A stretch of 64,000 nucleotides of DNA from Alphaproteobacteria bacterium (GTDB lineage: Bacteria; Pseudomonadota; Alphaproteobacteria; Micropepsales; Micropepsaceae). The stretch lies in contig JANXXU010000006.1 in the NCBI GenBank assembly GCA_025350465.1, positions 62,001-126,000 on the forward strand. The letters run 5' to 3'. The translations under genes and the position numbers were made by a program. This document shows positions 53,328 to 63,145 of this stretch, piece by piece. Numbering within the stretch: the stretch's first letter is position 1; each line of letters starts with the position of its first letter. The notes under the pieces were generated by a model, which ran no database searches, was not told where the DNA came from, and saw only the letters and a list, made by a program, of their open reading frames with translations.

Positions 53328-55052
53328 TTATTCCGGCTTGTCGTTTTTCCCCTTGCGCAAAGCCGCGCCGAGGATGTCGCCGAGCGAAGCGCCCGAATCC
53401 GACGAGCCATAGGCCGCCACGGCGTCTTTCTCCTCGGCTATCTCGCGCGCCTTGATCGAGAGCGTCAGCTTGCGCGCTGCCTTGTCGACATTGGTGACCT
53501 TGGCGTCGACCTTGTCGCCGACCGCATAGCGCTCGGGCCGCTGCTCGGCCCGGTCGCGCGACAGCTCGTTCTTGCGAATGAAGGCTTTGATTTCGCCGAC
53601 CATGACCTCGATGCCGCCGTCGTTGATCTCCGTGACGGTCGACGTGACGACGTCGCCCTTCTTGACCGGCCCTAGGCTTTCCATCGGATCGCCGGAGACC
53701 TGCTTCACGCCCAGCGAGATACGTTCTTTGTCGACGTCGATGTCCAAGACGACGGCTTTGACCATTTCGCCCTTCTTGAACTTCTTGATCGCTTCCTCGC
53801 CCGGCTCGTTCCAGTCGAGGTCCGACAAATGGGCCATGCCGTCGATCTCGCCGTCGAGGCCGATGAACAGACCGAACTCGGTGATGTTCTTGATCTCGCC
53901 TTCGATGATCGTGCCGACCGGGTGTTTGTCGGAGAACGCTTGCCACGGATTGTCCAAGGTCTGCTTCAAGCCCAACGAGATGCGGCGCTTTGCGGCGTCG
54001 ACCTCGAGCACCATCACCTCGACCTCTTGGCTGGTCGAAATGATCTTGCCGGGATGCACGTTCTTCTTCACCCACGACATTTCCGACACGTGGACGAGAC
54101 CTTCGACACCCGGCTCCAGTTCGACGAAAGCGCCGTAGTCGGTGATGTTCGTGACGCGGCCTTTGTACTTTGCGCTGATCGGGTATTTGGCGGCGACGCC
54201 CTCCCACGGATCGGCTTCGAGCTGCTTCATGCCGAGCGAAATGCGCTGCGTTTCCGGGTTCACTTTGATGACCTGGACTTTGACGCTTTGACCGATCGAG
54301 AGAACCTCGCTCGGATGATTGACGCGGCGCCACGCGATGTCTGTGACGTGAAGCAAACCGTCAACGCCGCCGAGGTCGACGAAGGCACCGTAGTCGGTGA
54401 TGTTCTTCACCACGCCTTCGATGATTTGGCTTTCCTTCAGGTTCGCTACGATCTCGTTGCGCTGTTCGGCGCGCGATTCCTCGAGAACCGCACGGCGCGA
54501 CACGACGATGTTGCCGCGGCGCTTGTCCATTTTGAGGATATGGAACGGTTCCTGCTTGTTCATCAGCGGGCCGGCATCGCGCACGGGGCGAATATCGACC
54601 TGAGATCCAGGCAGGAACGCGACGGCGCCGTCGAGGTCGACGGTGAAGCCGCCTTTGACGCGCCCGAAGATCACGCCGACAACGCGCGTCTTGTCCTCGA
54701 ACGCGCGCTCGAGGCGCGTCCATGATTCTTCGCGCCGCGCCTTGTCGCGCGACAGCACGGCCTCACCGAGCGCGTTTTCCACGCGGTCGAGAAACACGTC
54801 GACGCTATCGCCCACGGCGATGGTGGGCGTCTGGCCTGGCAATGTGAATTCTTTGAGTGCGATGCGGCCTTCGGTCTTCAGGCCGACGTCGATGACGGCG
54901 AAGTCGTTCTCGATCGAGACCACTTTGCCTTTGATGACATTGCCCTCTTGGGGCGCATGCGTTTTGAAGCTTTCTTCCAGAAGTGCGGCGAAGTCTTCCT
55001 TCGCCTGTGACGCGGGTTCTGTGTCTTTCACCGCGCGGGCAGCACGAGCCAT
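53328..55052 (-). CDS. rpsA: 30S ribosomal protein S1
   Basis: 574-aa mRNA-binding ribosomal protein with six S1 (OB-fold) repeats. Repeats 3-6 carry clear ITDYGAFVDLGGVDGLLHVTD-type cores (four cores at about residues 208, 293, 380 and 470; here ITEFGLFIGLDGEIDGM in one and ITDYGAFVELEPGVEGL in another). Lys/Glu-rich C-terminus. The 156-bp upstream gap to cmk is the usual place for its own promoter; no element was resolved. Confidence 0.97.
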   Translation of the reverse strand: MARAARAVKDTEPASQAKEDFAALLEESFKTHAPQEGNVIKGKVVSIENDFAVIDVGLKTEGRIALKEFTLPGQTPTIAVGDSVDVFLDRVENALGEAVLSRDKARREESWTRLERAFEDKTRVVGVIFGRVKGGFTVDLDGAVAFLPGSQVDIRPVRDAGPLMNKQEPFHILKMDKRRGNIVVSRRAVLEESRAEQRNEIVANLKESQIIEGVVKNITDYGAFVDLGGVDGLLHVTDIAWRRVNHPSEVLSIGQSVKVQVIKVNPETQRISLGMKQLEADPWEGVAAKYPISAKYKGRVTNITDYGAFVELEPGVEGLVHVSEMSWVKKNVHPGKIISTSQEVEVMVLEVDAAKRRISLGLKQTLDNPWQAFSDKHPVGTIIEGEIKNITEFGLFIGLDGEIDGMAHLSDLDWNEPGEEAIKKFKKGEMVKAVVLDIDVDKERISLGVKQVSGDPMESLGPVKKGDVVTSTVTEINDGGIEVMVGEIKAFIRKNELSRDRAEQRPERYAVGDKVDAKVTNVDKAARKLTLSIKAREIAEEKDAVAAYGSSDSGASLGDILGAALRKGKNDKPE

Positions 55053-55208
55053 GCGAATCTATTCTCCAATCAGTACGTTTCTGGCCGGCCGGTTGGATCC
55101 GGCGGTCTTGACCTGTCGATGTGTTTCGAAAGGCCCGAGGGTCACGGGGCAGGGCGACACGCGCAGCTTTAGGGCCCCAAACCCAAAGCGCGTGCTTCAC
55201 ACTGAGAT

Positions 55209-55856
55209 TTACGTGCGAAGAACCGCGAGGACGATGTCAAGCGCCCGCACGGCTGCCGCCTCTATATCCAAATGGGTTGTGTCCAGCAAGTGAGCGTCCC
55301 GGGCTTGTTTGAGGGGCGCGATGGCTCTCTCGCTGTCCCGGGCGTCCCGGGCGCGGATGTCGGCCAGAACTTCGGCCTCCGTGATCGAAGTGCCATGGGT
55401 CGTGAGTTCCAAAAACCGGCGGTGAGCCCGCACTTCCGGCGTCGCGGTAACGAACAACTTCACGGTCGCGGCAGGGCAGATGACGGTGCCGATGTCGCGC
55501 CCGTCCAAAACGGCGCCCTTTCCCCCTGGCGGGTGAGCTGCGAAGTCCTGCTGAAACGAGAGCAGCGCCTCTCGCACGCTCGAGATTGCGGCGACTTTCG
55601 ACGCCGCGACGCCGGTCGAATGCGCCCGCAACGCCGGATCTTCGAGCAACGAGAGATCGAGCGACTCGACAGCTGTGTTCGCCGCGCCAGAATCCGCCGG
55701 GTCGCCGCCTTTGCGCAAAACCGAAAGACCGACCACGCGATAGAGTGTTCCTGTGTCGAGATGCGCGAAGCCGAGGGCAGTCGCAATGCGGCGCGCGATC
55801 GTGCCTTTTCCGGAGGCTGCCGGCCCATCGATTGCGATGACGGGAAGCTTGCTCAT
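55209..55856 (-). CDS. cmk: Cytidylate kinase
   Basis: Phosphorylates CMP and dCMP. 215 aa. P-loop [19 protein letters not shown] (7-25), [12 protein letters not shown], the NMP-binding [12 protein letters not shown] and the LID-region [21 protein letters not shown] 55856 overlaps the aroA stop by 4 bp. Confidence 0.96.
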   Translation of the reverse strand: MSKLPVIAIDGPAASGKGTIARRIATALGFAHLDTGTLYRVVGLSVLRKGGDPADSGAANTAVESLDLSLLEDPALRAHSTGVAASKVAAISSVREALLSFQQDFAAHPPGGKGAVLDGRDIGTVICPAATVKLFVTATPEVRAHRRFLELTTHGTSITEAEVLADIRARDARDSERAIAPLKQARDAHLLDTTHLDIEAAAVRALDIVLAVLRT

Positions 55857-57205
55857 CGGTTCTTGAGTTGGAACAGCGCACCGATCTGACGCATCGCCGG
55901 CACGAAAGTCGGAAAACTGGTGGCGACGAAACTGGTGTCGTCGACCTTGATCGGCGCCTTGCTCGCCAAGCCTGCAATCAGGAACGCCATCGCGATGCGG
56001 TGATCCATATGCGTCGCGACAGTGGCCCCGCCCGCAAGTGAGTTTGCGCCGTGGCCTTCCACGGTCAACCAATCCTCGCCGATCTCGACCTTTGCGCCGC
56101 AGCGCTTCAAGCCGTCGGCGATGGCCGCCAGCCTGTCGCTTTCCTTGACGCGCAATTCGGCAAGACCGCGCATGATTGTGCGACCCTCCGCAAACGCCGC
56201 AGCGACGGCGAGAATTGGATATTCGTCGATCATCGACGGCGCAATCTCCGGCTCGATTTCCATTCCCTTGAGCACGCTTGCCCGCACAACGACATCACCG
56301 ACGGTTTCGCCGCTCTCTTCGCGCAAGTTCTCGATCGCGATGTTGCCGCCCATGCGCTGGAGCACCGTGATGAGGCCCGACCGTGTCGGATTGAGCATCA
56401 CCCCTTCGAGGCGCAAGTTTGAACCGGACACGAGAAGGGCCGCCACAAGCGGAAATGCGGCCGACGACGGGTCTCCGGGAACACGCACGTGCTGCGGCGC
56501 AAGCTCCGGCTGACCTTCGACATGGATGGCTGTCAGCCCGCCCTCGATCTTCTCGCTCGAAACGGTCGCGCCGAAATGCTTCAACATCCGTTCGGTGTGA
56601 TCGCGCGTCGCTTGGGCCTCAACGACGGTTGTCCGGCCCGGTGCGTTAAGGCCGGCGAGCAGCACGGCCGACTTCACTTGCGCCGACGCTACGGGCAGTC
56701 GGTAGCTGATAGGCATCGCCATGCGAGCGCCCTTGAGCGTGAGCGGCAGGCGGCCTCCGTCTCGCGCATGAAACTCGGCGCCGAACATCTCCAGTGGTTC
56801 GATCACGCGGCGCATCGGACGGCGGCAGAGCGACGCGTCGCCTGTGAAGGTGGCGCTGATCGGAGTCGTGGCGACCGCGCCCAGCATCAAACGGGCACCC
56901 GTCCCGGAGTTGCCGTGGTCGAGCACTTGCGCCGGTTCGGTAAATCCCCCGACTCCCACGCCGAAGATGGTCCAGGACCCGTCCTTGTCGCGCGCGATAT
57001 CGGCCCCTAGCGCTCGCAGGACGGCCGCCGTGGCCAAGACGTCGTCTCCTTCGAGCAGTCCGTCGACGCGCGTCTTCCCGACGGCTAGCGCCCCCAGGAT
57101 CAGCGCTCGATGGGAGATCGATTTGTCCCCGGGGACGCGAACAGTGCCCGAAAGCGGTCCGCTCGCGGTGGCGGTAAGCGGCGACGGGACAGTGTCGGTG
57201 GTCAC
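55853..57205 (-). CDS. aroA: 3-phosphoshikimate 1-carboxyvinyltransferase (EPSP synthase), CP4-like
   Basis: Sixth step of the shikimate pathway. 450 aa, closely resembling Agrobacterium CP4-type enzymes along its length ([36 protein letters not shown]-like [42 protein letters not shown]). The glycine-loop position that is Ala100 in CP4 is Gly101 here ([11 protein letters not shown]), predicting ordinary glyphosate sensitivity. GTG 57205 or TTG 57211 is the start; no ATG fits. Divergent from the TIGR02300-type gene. Confidence 0.96.
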   Translation of the reverse strand: MTTDTVPSPLTATASGPLSGTVRVPGDKSISHRALILGALAVGKTRVDGLLEGDDVLATAAVLRALGADIARDKDGSWTIFGVGVGGFTEPAQVLDHGNSGTGARLMLGAVATTPISATFTGDASLCRRPMRRVIEPLEMFGAEFHARDGGRLPLTLKGARMAMPISYRLPVASAQVKSAVLLAGLNAPGRTTVVEAQATRDHTERMLKHFGATVSSEKIEGGLTAIHVEGQPELAPQHVRVPGDPSSAAFPLVAALLVSGSNLRLEGVMLNPTRSGLITVLQRMGGNIAIENLREESGETVGDVVVRASVLKGMEIEPEIAPSMIDEYPILAVAAAFAEGRTIMRGLAELRVKESDRLAAIADGLKRCGAKVEIGEDWLTVEGHGANSLAGGATVATHMDHRIAMAFLIAGLASKAPIKVDDTSFVATSFPTFVPAMRQIGALFQLKNR

Positions 57206-57327
57206 GCTCAAATGCCGATAGCCATGAAGCCTTTGATTTTGGTCGTACAACTTCTCTTTGACAGGGGCCGCGCTTCGTGGCAATGGGACCCCCCTTAAAT
57301 CGCCCCCCACAATCCAGGACATCGCTG

Positions 57328-57876
57328 TTGGCTAGCCCTGATCTAGGTGAAAAGCGTATTTGCCCGAGTTGCGCGGCGCGGTTCTACGACTTGAACAAGC
57401 GCCCCATCGTTTGTCCGAAATGCGCCGTAAGCTTCCAACCCGAGGCATTGCTGCGTGTACGCCGGCCGCGTGCCGGCGCGCCGGCTGCGGTGCGCGAGGA
57501 ACCAGTCGAGGAGGTCGTTGTCGCCAAGGCCAAGGCAAGGCCAAAGGTCAAGGCGGAGGACGACGAAGACGAAGAAGTCGAGGACGCCGAAGAAGGCGCC
57601 AAAAAAGTAGCCGACGACGACGCGGAGGTTGAAGAAGAAGAGGAGGAGATCAAGGAAGTGGCGCTCGACGACGAGACCGCCGCAGATCCTGATCTTCTTC
57701 AGGACGAGGACTCCGACGAAAAGGCCGACAAGCCGGCGGCCGATGAAGATGTCGAGGTCGAGGTTGAAGAGGAAGCCGACGATGACGAGGAAGAGGACGA
57801 CGCTCTGATCGAAAATGTGGATGAGGACGCCGACGTCTCCGATATCATCGATCCTGGCGAGATCGAGAAAGAATAA
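57328..57876 (+). CDS. TIGR02300-type protein: zinc ribbon plus long acidic tail
   Basis: 182 aa, function unknown, conserved in Alphaproteobacteria next to aroA. The N-terminus has paired CPSC and CPKC separated by 13 residues ([20 protein letters not shown]), a probable zinc ribbon. After residue about 55 the protein is almost entirely Asp/Glu with some Lys, likely disordered. TTG 57328 gives the family N-terminus [12 protein letters not shown]; a GTG at 57277 adds 17 residues. TTGACA at 57258 could be a -35, but a matching -10 is weak. Confidence 0.88.
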   Translation: MASPDLGEKRICPSCAARFYDLNKRPIVCPKCAVSFQPEALLRVRRPRAGAPAAVREEPVEEVVVAKAKARPKVKAEDDEDEEVEDAEEGAKKVADDDAEVEEEEEEIKEVALDDETAADPDLLQDEDSDEKADKPAADEDVEVEVEEEADDDEEEDDALIENVDEDADVSDIIDPGEIEKE

Positions 57877-57914
57877 GCGCAACCCCACGCCCAACGTGGG
57901 ACACGCGCGGTTCA

Positions 57915-57989
<75 letters not shown>

Positions 57990-57990
<1 letters not shown>

Positions 57991-58019
57991 GCCTTCGCGT
58001 GCAAAGCAAAGCGAAGGCT
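57990..58019 (+). terminator. Hairpin just after tRNA-Ala
   Basis: AGCCTTCGC and GCGAAGGCT form a perfect 9-bp stem around a 12-nt A-rich loop, starting at the tRNA 3' end. No U-tract follows, so terminator function is tentative. Confidence 0.45.
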
Positions 58020-58065
58020 GCCCGACGTAGCCATTTGGCGAAGGCGGACCTAGCGTCCGCAAGCG

Positions 58066-58320
58066 ATGGCTGGCAGGCCATCTTCGCTCGCCTTACGCGC
58101 AGGCGGCTTTGTCACCACGTTCGAGCATGGTGCGGCGATGTTGGGCAAGAACATGCGCGTGTATCAAGACGAGACGGTGCGTTTTGTGACCGAGCGTTTG
58201 GAACACGACACCGCGACGCTGGAGCAATTGGGAAAGAGTCGCAGCGTGCTCGATCTCTTTGCGATTCAGCAACGATGGCTCTGTGCGGAAACCCGCCGCT
58301 CTTCGTACGACGCAGAGTAG
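58066..58320 (+). CDS. Short phasin-like protein, probably truncated
   Basis: 84 aa. FEHGAAMLGKNMRVYQDETV and LGKSRSVLDLFAIQQRWLCAET follow the Phasin_2 helical pattern, but full-length phasins continue well beyond the point where this frame meets TAG. Phasins coat PHB granules or act as regulatory chaperones. ATG 58066 is the first start after an in-frame stop; ATG 58138 is an alternative. The 217-bp gap to the next gene shows no other feature. Confidence 0.55.
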   Translation: MAGRPSSLALRAGGFVTTFEHGAAMLGKNMRVYQDETVRFVTERLEHDTATLEQLGKSRSVLDLFAIQQRWLCAETRRSSYDAE

Positions 58321-58537
58321 CAACACATCCAAATTGTAGATTGAGCGCGCGCGCAGCGAGCGGCTTCACGTGTGTTCCGTTTTCCATGTGACCGCGCCGC
58401 GACAGTGCAAATCACCAGGCGCGACCCAGGCTCTTCGCCATCCCAATAACACCCGCGATGCGGCATGATACAAGATTGATTCGATTGAGTGGCGCTTGAC
58501 GGCGCATTGGCTGCCGTAAGCGCAAGGGATCTCGGCC

Positions 58538-60457
58538 ATGGCAAAGCCCCAGGCGAAGTCAAAAGTTGCGCCGCGCGAGGCTGTGCTTGTTCTCGGCATG
58601 TACGGGAGCGGCGCTTCGGTGCTGACGCGTGTGGCCAATCTCTTGGGCGCGGCGGCGGCGCCATACGTCGTAGGTGACCAAACCGCGGGCGCTCGCGACT
58701 CTTGGGAATCGGCCAAGATCGTTGCCTTGCACGACGAGATGCTGGCGACGCTCGACTCCGCTTGGGACGATTGGCGCCCGCTCAGCGCGACGTGGCGGGA
58801 CGGCGACGCTGCCGCGCATTTCGCCGATCGCATCCGCAAGGCGATCGAGGACGAGTTCCACGGCGCGCCGCTTTTCGTCCTCAAGGATCCACGCCTTTGC
58901 CGCAATCTCCCTTTTTGGATGTCTGCGCTGGAAAGCGCGAACATAAGAACCGCGCCACTGATCATCATCCGCAATCCGCTTGAGGTCGCGTATTCGCTTC
59001 GCGCGCATGACGGCTTCAACCTCGAGAAATCGATGTTGCTTTGGCTGCGCCATTATTTGGACGCCGAGTACGAAACGCGCCATCTGCCGCGCAATATCGT
59101 TACCTACGACGCCCTTCTCGAGGACTGGCGCTCGCTTGCGGTTCAGTCGGCGGGGCGCCTCGGTGTCACCTGGCCGCGCACGCCGACCGAAGCGAGCGCC
59201 GACATTCGCGCCTATCTGTCGCACGATCTGCATCATCAGCGCGCGACCAAGGCCGAGCTGCACGCAAGCACCGAGACCCCGGCTTGGGTCAAGGACGCCT
59301 ACGAAGCGCTGACCCGTCTCTGCGACGAACCGAAGAGCGGTTACGCCAAGCGCGAACTTGACAAAGTGCGCCAGGGCTTCGCCGAAAGCTGCAAGCTCTT
59401 CGGCACCGTCGCCTTCGCCGACCGCACGCGCGCCAAGCAGTTCGAAGCCGAAATGCACGCGGCGAACGCGCGCGCCGAAACGGCGGACACACTGCGCGCC
59501 GAACTCGATCGCACGATTGGCGCGAAAGATGCGCGTGAGGCCGAACTGGACGCACTCACGGCCAGCCATCTTGAATTGCAGGAGGTGAGCGCGCGCAACG
59601 AACACGAAGCGCAAGCGCTGAACACCGCACTCACTCAGGTCAAGCGCGAGTCTGCCGCAGCGTCCGAGGCGGCCGACGAACTCGAACAGCGCGCCGAGGC
59701 GGCAGAGCGTCACATCGCCGAACTCCTTAACATGGTCTCCGAGCTCGAGCTGCGCGAGGCGACGAGCCAGGAGGCGCTGGCCCACATGACCAGCGACGCC
59801 GGCGAACTCAGGACGCACGCGCGCGATCTGGGCGAGCGCATCGTTTGGATCGAGAAGGAGCTGCAAACCCATCTCGCGCGCAACGTCGAGGTCACTGTGT
59901 CGAAGTCCGACAAGGAGTCGCTGCTGGCGGCTCTTCAATCGGGTCTGTTGAGTTCGGCGCAGCTCCAGCAGGAGCTGGCGGCGGCCCGTCTCGAACTGAC
60001 TGCGCAGCAGGCAGCGGCATTGAATGCGACCGCCGAAGCGCGCATGAACGCCAATGAGCTGATCTCGGCCAAGAACCGGATGGCCGATCTCGAAGGCAAG
60101 GAGAAGGAGGCGAAGAAACGCCTCGCCCGCGTCGTCGAAGAGGCGGCCGGGTCCACCGCCAAGGCCAACGAGCTTCAGCGTCTGATCGACAACGCTCAAG
60201 CGAGCGCGCTGCGTTCCACCGACGATGTCCTGCGGGCGAACGAAGCGGCGGCCGAAATGCAGCGCGCGACGCGCGAGGCGGAGTCTCGCGCCGCTCGGCT
60301 CGAAGAAGATTTGCGCTTCGAGCGCCAACGCGTTTTGCAGCTCGAAAGGCGCCTCGCGACCTGGCTGGGCCTCTTGGGCTCCGCCGCCCGCAAGGCCGCC
60401 GGGTGGCCCGAAAAAGCTCGCCCCCCCGGCAAAGTCGCGCGCTCGACCTGGCGCTGA
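58538..60457 (+). CDS. Sulfotransferase-domain protein with long coiled coil
   Basis: 639 aa. The N-terminal 250 aa form a PAPS-type sulfotransferase fold: phosphosulfate loop VLVLGMYGSGASVLTRVANL (17-36), PLFVLKDPRLCRNLPFW and the 3'-phosphate site IIIRNPLEVAYSL. From about residue 300 to 605 it is a heptad-rich, Ala/Glu/Arg coiled coil. It ends in a short hydrophobic stretch and a basic tail. May sulfate a glycan or lipid; the coiled coil suggests oligomerisation or scaffolding. First gene of the surface-glycan cluster. Confidence 0.8.
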   Translation: MAKPQAKSKVAPREAVLVLGMYGSGASVLTRVANLLGAAAAPYVVGDQTAGARDSWESAKIVALHDEMLATLDSAWDDWRPLSATWRDGDAAAHFADRIRKAIEDEFHGAPLFVLKDPRLCRNLPFWMSALESANIRTAPLIIIRNPLEVAYSLRAHDGFNLEKSMLLWLRHYLDAEYETRHLPRNIVTYDALLEDWRSLAVQSAGRLGVTWPRTPTEASADIRAYLSHDLHHQRATKAELHASTETPAWVKDAYEALTRLCDEPKSGYAKRELDKVRQGFAESCKLFGTVAFADRTRAKQFEAEMHAANARAETADTLRAELDRTIGAKDAREAELDALTASHLELQEVSARNEHEAQALNTALTQVKRESAAASEAADELEQRAEAAERHIAELLNMVSELELREATSQEALAHMTSDAGELRTHARDLGERIVWIEKELQTHLARNVEVTVSKSDKESLLAALQSGLLSSAQLQQELAAARLELTAQQAAALNATAEARMNANELISAKNRMADLEGKEKEAKKRLARVVEEAAGSTAKANELQRLIDNAQASALRSTDDVLRANEAAAEMQRATREAESRAARLEEDLRFERQRVLQLERRLATWLGLLGSAARKAAGWPEKARPPGKVARSTWR

Positions 60458-60656
60458 GCGGGCTCCTCGCGCAAAATATCCGCCTGCGCCATTGTCGAAA
60501 CTGCGCCCACCATGCCTTGCAAAAAGCGCGGAAGAGAAAATCATGTCCGAGCGCGACCCAAGCGTCGCCGCCGGTTCGAGCTTTGCCTCTTGAACTGGAC
60601 AGCCCGCTCCGCTCCAGTGCCGGCGAGAAATTGGGCCTCGTGGATAAATCTTTGCC

Positions 60657-61814
60657 TTGGCTGATGCTGACCTAGAACTAACGATTCTCATGCCTTGCCT
60701 GAATGAGGCTGAGACCATTGCTGTCTGCGTCGCCAAAGCGTGTCGCTTTCTCGACGGCGCAAAAATCGCGGGCGAAGTGCTGATCGCCGATAACGGCAGC
60801 ACCGACGGCTCGCAGGCGTTGGCCCACGGCGCCGGGGCGCGCGTCGTTGCCGTCGCCGAGCGCGGTTACGGCGCGGCACTTCTGGGCGGCATCGCAGAGG
60901 CAAAGGGCCGCTATGTGATCATGGGCGACGCCGACGACTCCTATGATTTCGCCAAGCTTGACCTCTTCGTCGAGCGCTTGCGCGCCGGCGCCGACATCGT
61001 CATGGGCAACAGGTTCAAGGGCGGCATCGCGCCCGGTGCCATGCCGTTTCTGCACCGGTATTTGGGCAATCCGGTCTTGAGTTTCCTGGGCCGATTGTTC
61101 TTCGGCTTGCGCGTCGGCGATTTTCATTGCGGCTTGCGCGGCTTTGTCCGCGACCGGATCCGTGCGCTCGACTTGAAGACGACCGGCATGGAGTTCGCCA
61201 GCGAGATGGTGGTGCGTGCGGGGTTCGCCGGCTATCGCATCGAAGAGGTGCCGACCACGTTGGCGAAGGACGGCCGCTCGCGCGCGCCGCATCTGCGCAC
61301 CTGGCGCGACGGTTGGCGCCATCTGCGCTTTCTGCTGATCTACAGTCCGCGCTGGCTGTTCCTTTATCCGGGCCTCGCGCTCTTGGTCCTCGGTTTGATC
61401 GGGGCCATCGCTTTGCTGCCGGGCACCGTGCGCGTCGCCGGTATCGGTTTCGATATCCACACCTTCATCGTCGCTTGCATGGCGATATTGGTCGGCCTTC
61501 AGTCGGTGACGTTTGCACTTATCGCCCGCAAGTTTGGCGCGCGGCGCGGGCTCATTCCGCCTTCGGCCGGCTACGACGCGCTGCTCGAAAGCCTGACGAT
61601 GGAGCGCATGTTGTTGCTCGCGCTGATCGTCGGCTTGGGCGGCTTCTTCGGTGTGCTGAGTTGTGTGTCGGTGTGGGCCTCGGCGGGTTTCGGTCCGCTC
61701 GAATACGCCACGATGCTCCGCACATTGACCTTATCGGCGACGGCGGTCGCCGCGGCGCTGCAGCTCGCCTTCACCGCGTTCTTGAGCGGCGTGATGGATG
61801 TGGCAACCCGCTGA
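60657..61814 (+). CDS. GT2 (DPM1-like) glycosyltransferase with C-terminal membrane helices
   Basis: 385 aa. GT-A domain with LTILMPCLNEAETIAVCVA, IADNGSTDGSQ and the DxD-type motif IMGDADDSYDF; HCGLRGFVRDRI is the acceptor loop. After residue 235 come four membrane helices (PGLALLVLGLIGAIALLPG and later). Such enzymes pass sugar to polyprenyl phosphate or modify surface polymers. TTG 60657 is the first start after an in-frame stop; ATG 60690 would cut the first beta strand. Confidence 0.9.
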   Translation: MADADLELTILMPCLNEAETIAVCVAKACRFLDGAKIAGEVLIADNGSTDGSQALAHGAGARVVAVAERGYGAALLGGIAEAKGRYVIMGDADDSYDFAKLDLFVERLRAGADIVMGNRFKGGIAPGAMPFLHRYLGNPVLSFLGRLFFGLRVGDFHCGLRGFVRDRIRALDLKTTGMEFASEMVVRAGFAGYRIEEVPTTLAKDGRSRAPHLRTWRDGWRHLRFLLIYSPRWLFLYPGLALLVLGLIGAIALLPGTVRVAGIGFDIHTFIVACMAILVGLQSVTFALIARKFGARRGLIPPSAGYDALLESLTMERMLLLALIVGLGGFFGVLSCVSVWASAGFGPLEYATMLRTLTLSATAVAAALQLAFTAFLSGVMDVATR

Positions 61815-61839
61815 TGGGCCGTCGACAGCCATCGATTTA

Positions 61840-62652
61840 TTAGGGCTTGCGGAAGATCGTCACGACATCGTCGTACAGACCAGCCTTGTACTCGTGACCC
61901 TTGTCGTTCCAAACAGACACCTGCTCGGCGACGACAAGGCCCGACGAGCGGAGAAATTCGATGACGTCGTCGGTCGTAACGTCGCTGCGCCAGCCGCCCA
62001 GACCCCCGCCGACCGAACCATGCTGAACGACACCGGCACCGCCCGATTTTAGGACGCGCGCAAACTCGCGCGTATAGGCTTCGAACTGCGGCTTGTTGAT
62101 ATGGACGAATACGTCGAACGACCAAATGGCGTCGACCGAGTTGTCTGCGACCCCGGCGAGATCGGTGCCGCTGCCCACCCGAAACTCGACGTTGCCGCAA
62201 TGGGCGAACCGCGTGCGGCACTCCTCGACGCACGCCTCTGATATATCGATGCCTGTAAGTTTGCCGGCGCGCATCTGCAGCGCTTCGGTCCACCGTCCGC
62301 CGCCCGGCCCGATCTCGACCACATTGCCGCCGCGTGGAATGTTCGGCGCCAGCAGCGTGTCGATCACCGACTGCTTCCAAGCGGGCGAATGCGTCCATTC
62401 CTCGCCCTTGGCGCTCCAATCCCATTCGTTCCAAATGAGTTTGTTCATATCGGCGCTGTTCATGCCGGGCAAATTGCGCGCGCGTCGCCGACCGTCGGCC
62501 AGCGCGAAGGACTTGTCGGCGACCGCACTGGCGAGGTAGTAGCAACCCATCAGGAACGTCCACACGAAACCGTTTTCTTTGAACGAACGCTGCAGCAGGC
62601 GAAGCTTTGTCGACGTTCCAATTCGAGTTCGATTGTCGATGATGTCTTTCAT
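61840..62652 (-). CDS. SAM-dependent methyltransferase (class I)
   Basis: 270 aa. SAM site VVEIGPGGGRWTEALQMRA with acidic LTGIDISEACVEEC, then AIWSFDVFVHINKPQF and GGAGVVQHGS. A predicted N-terminal hydrophobic or amphipathic stretch (FVWTFLMGCYYLASAVA) may tether it to the membrane. Substrate unknown, probably a glycan or lipid. ATG 62652 chosen; divergent from GtrA across 26 bp. Confidence 0.88.
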   Translation of the reverse strand: MKDIIDNRTRIGTSTKLRLLQRSFKENGFVWTFLMGCYYLASAVADKSFALADGRRRARNLPGMNSADMNKLIWNEWDWSAKGEEWTHSPAWKQSVIDTLLAPNIPRGGNVVEIGPGGGRWTEALQMRAGKLTGIDISEACVEECRTRFAHCGNVEFRVGSGTDLAGVADNSVDAIWSFDVFVHINKPQFEAYTREFARVLKSGGAGVVQHGSVGGGLGGWRSDVTTDDVIEFLRSSGLVVAEQVSVWNDKGHEYKAGLYDDVVTIFRKP

Positions 62653-62678
62653 GACGCCACTATTGCACGGGCCGTTGA

Positions 62679-63083
62679 ATGTCTGAACACCGGTGGCGCA
62701 CACTGTCGAGGCAGCTGCTCGGCTTCGCGACGGTCGGAACGGCTTCGGCGTTGATCTACACGTTGGCGTCGAGCGCATTGGTGGCGATCGCCGGCTGGCA
62801 GGCATGGGTCGCCAGCGTTGTCGTCTACGCGATGCTCATTCCGCCGGCTTATCTTGCGCAACGCAAGATTTCCTTTCAAACCGCCGAAGGCCATAAGGTT
62901 GTTTTCACGCGCTATGTCGTGGCGACCGTGGGCGGTCTTGTTGCTGCGGCGGTTCTGGCACAGATCCTCCACGTGGCGCTCGCTCTGCCGGCGCTGGTTT
63001 CGTTTGCGCTGGTCGCGGTGACCATTGCGGCGTTCAATTTCGCCGTTCTCCGCCTTTGGGTTTTTCGCGACTTCGACGCCTGA
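62679..63083 (+). CDS. GtrA-family membrane protein
   Basis: 134 aa, four TM helices (LLGFATVGTASALIYTLAS, WVASVVVYAMLIPPAYLAQ, YVVATVGGLVAAAVLAQIL, LVSFALVAVTIAAFNFAVL) and the family pattern QRKISFQ...LWVFRD. GtrA proteins are thought to flip undecaprenyl-linked sugars; pairs logically with the GT2 at 60657. Confidence 0.92.
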   Translation: MSEHRWRTLSRQLLGFATVGTASALIYTLASSALVAIAGWQAWVASVVVYAMLIPPAYLAQRKISFQTAEGHKVVFTRYVVATVGGLVAAAVLAQILHVALALPALVSFALVAVTIAAFNFAVLRLWVFRDFDA

Positions 63084-63145
63084 ACGTGCATCCGCCGCCC
63101 GGCACGGGTATGGCGAAAGTCCCGAACTTCTGTTGATTATGATCC

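Noticed and set aside
58559-60802. Long minus-strand frame of about 747 codons opposite the sulfotransferase gene
   Set aside because: High-GC antisense shadow; Arg/Gly/Gln-rich with no motif, while the plus strand carries clear sulfotransferase signatures and a coiled coil.
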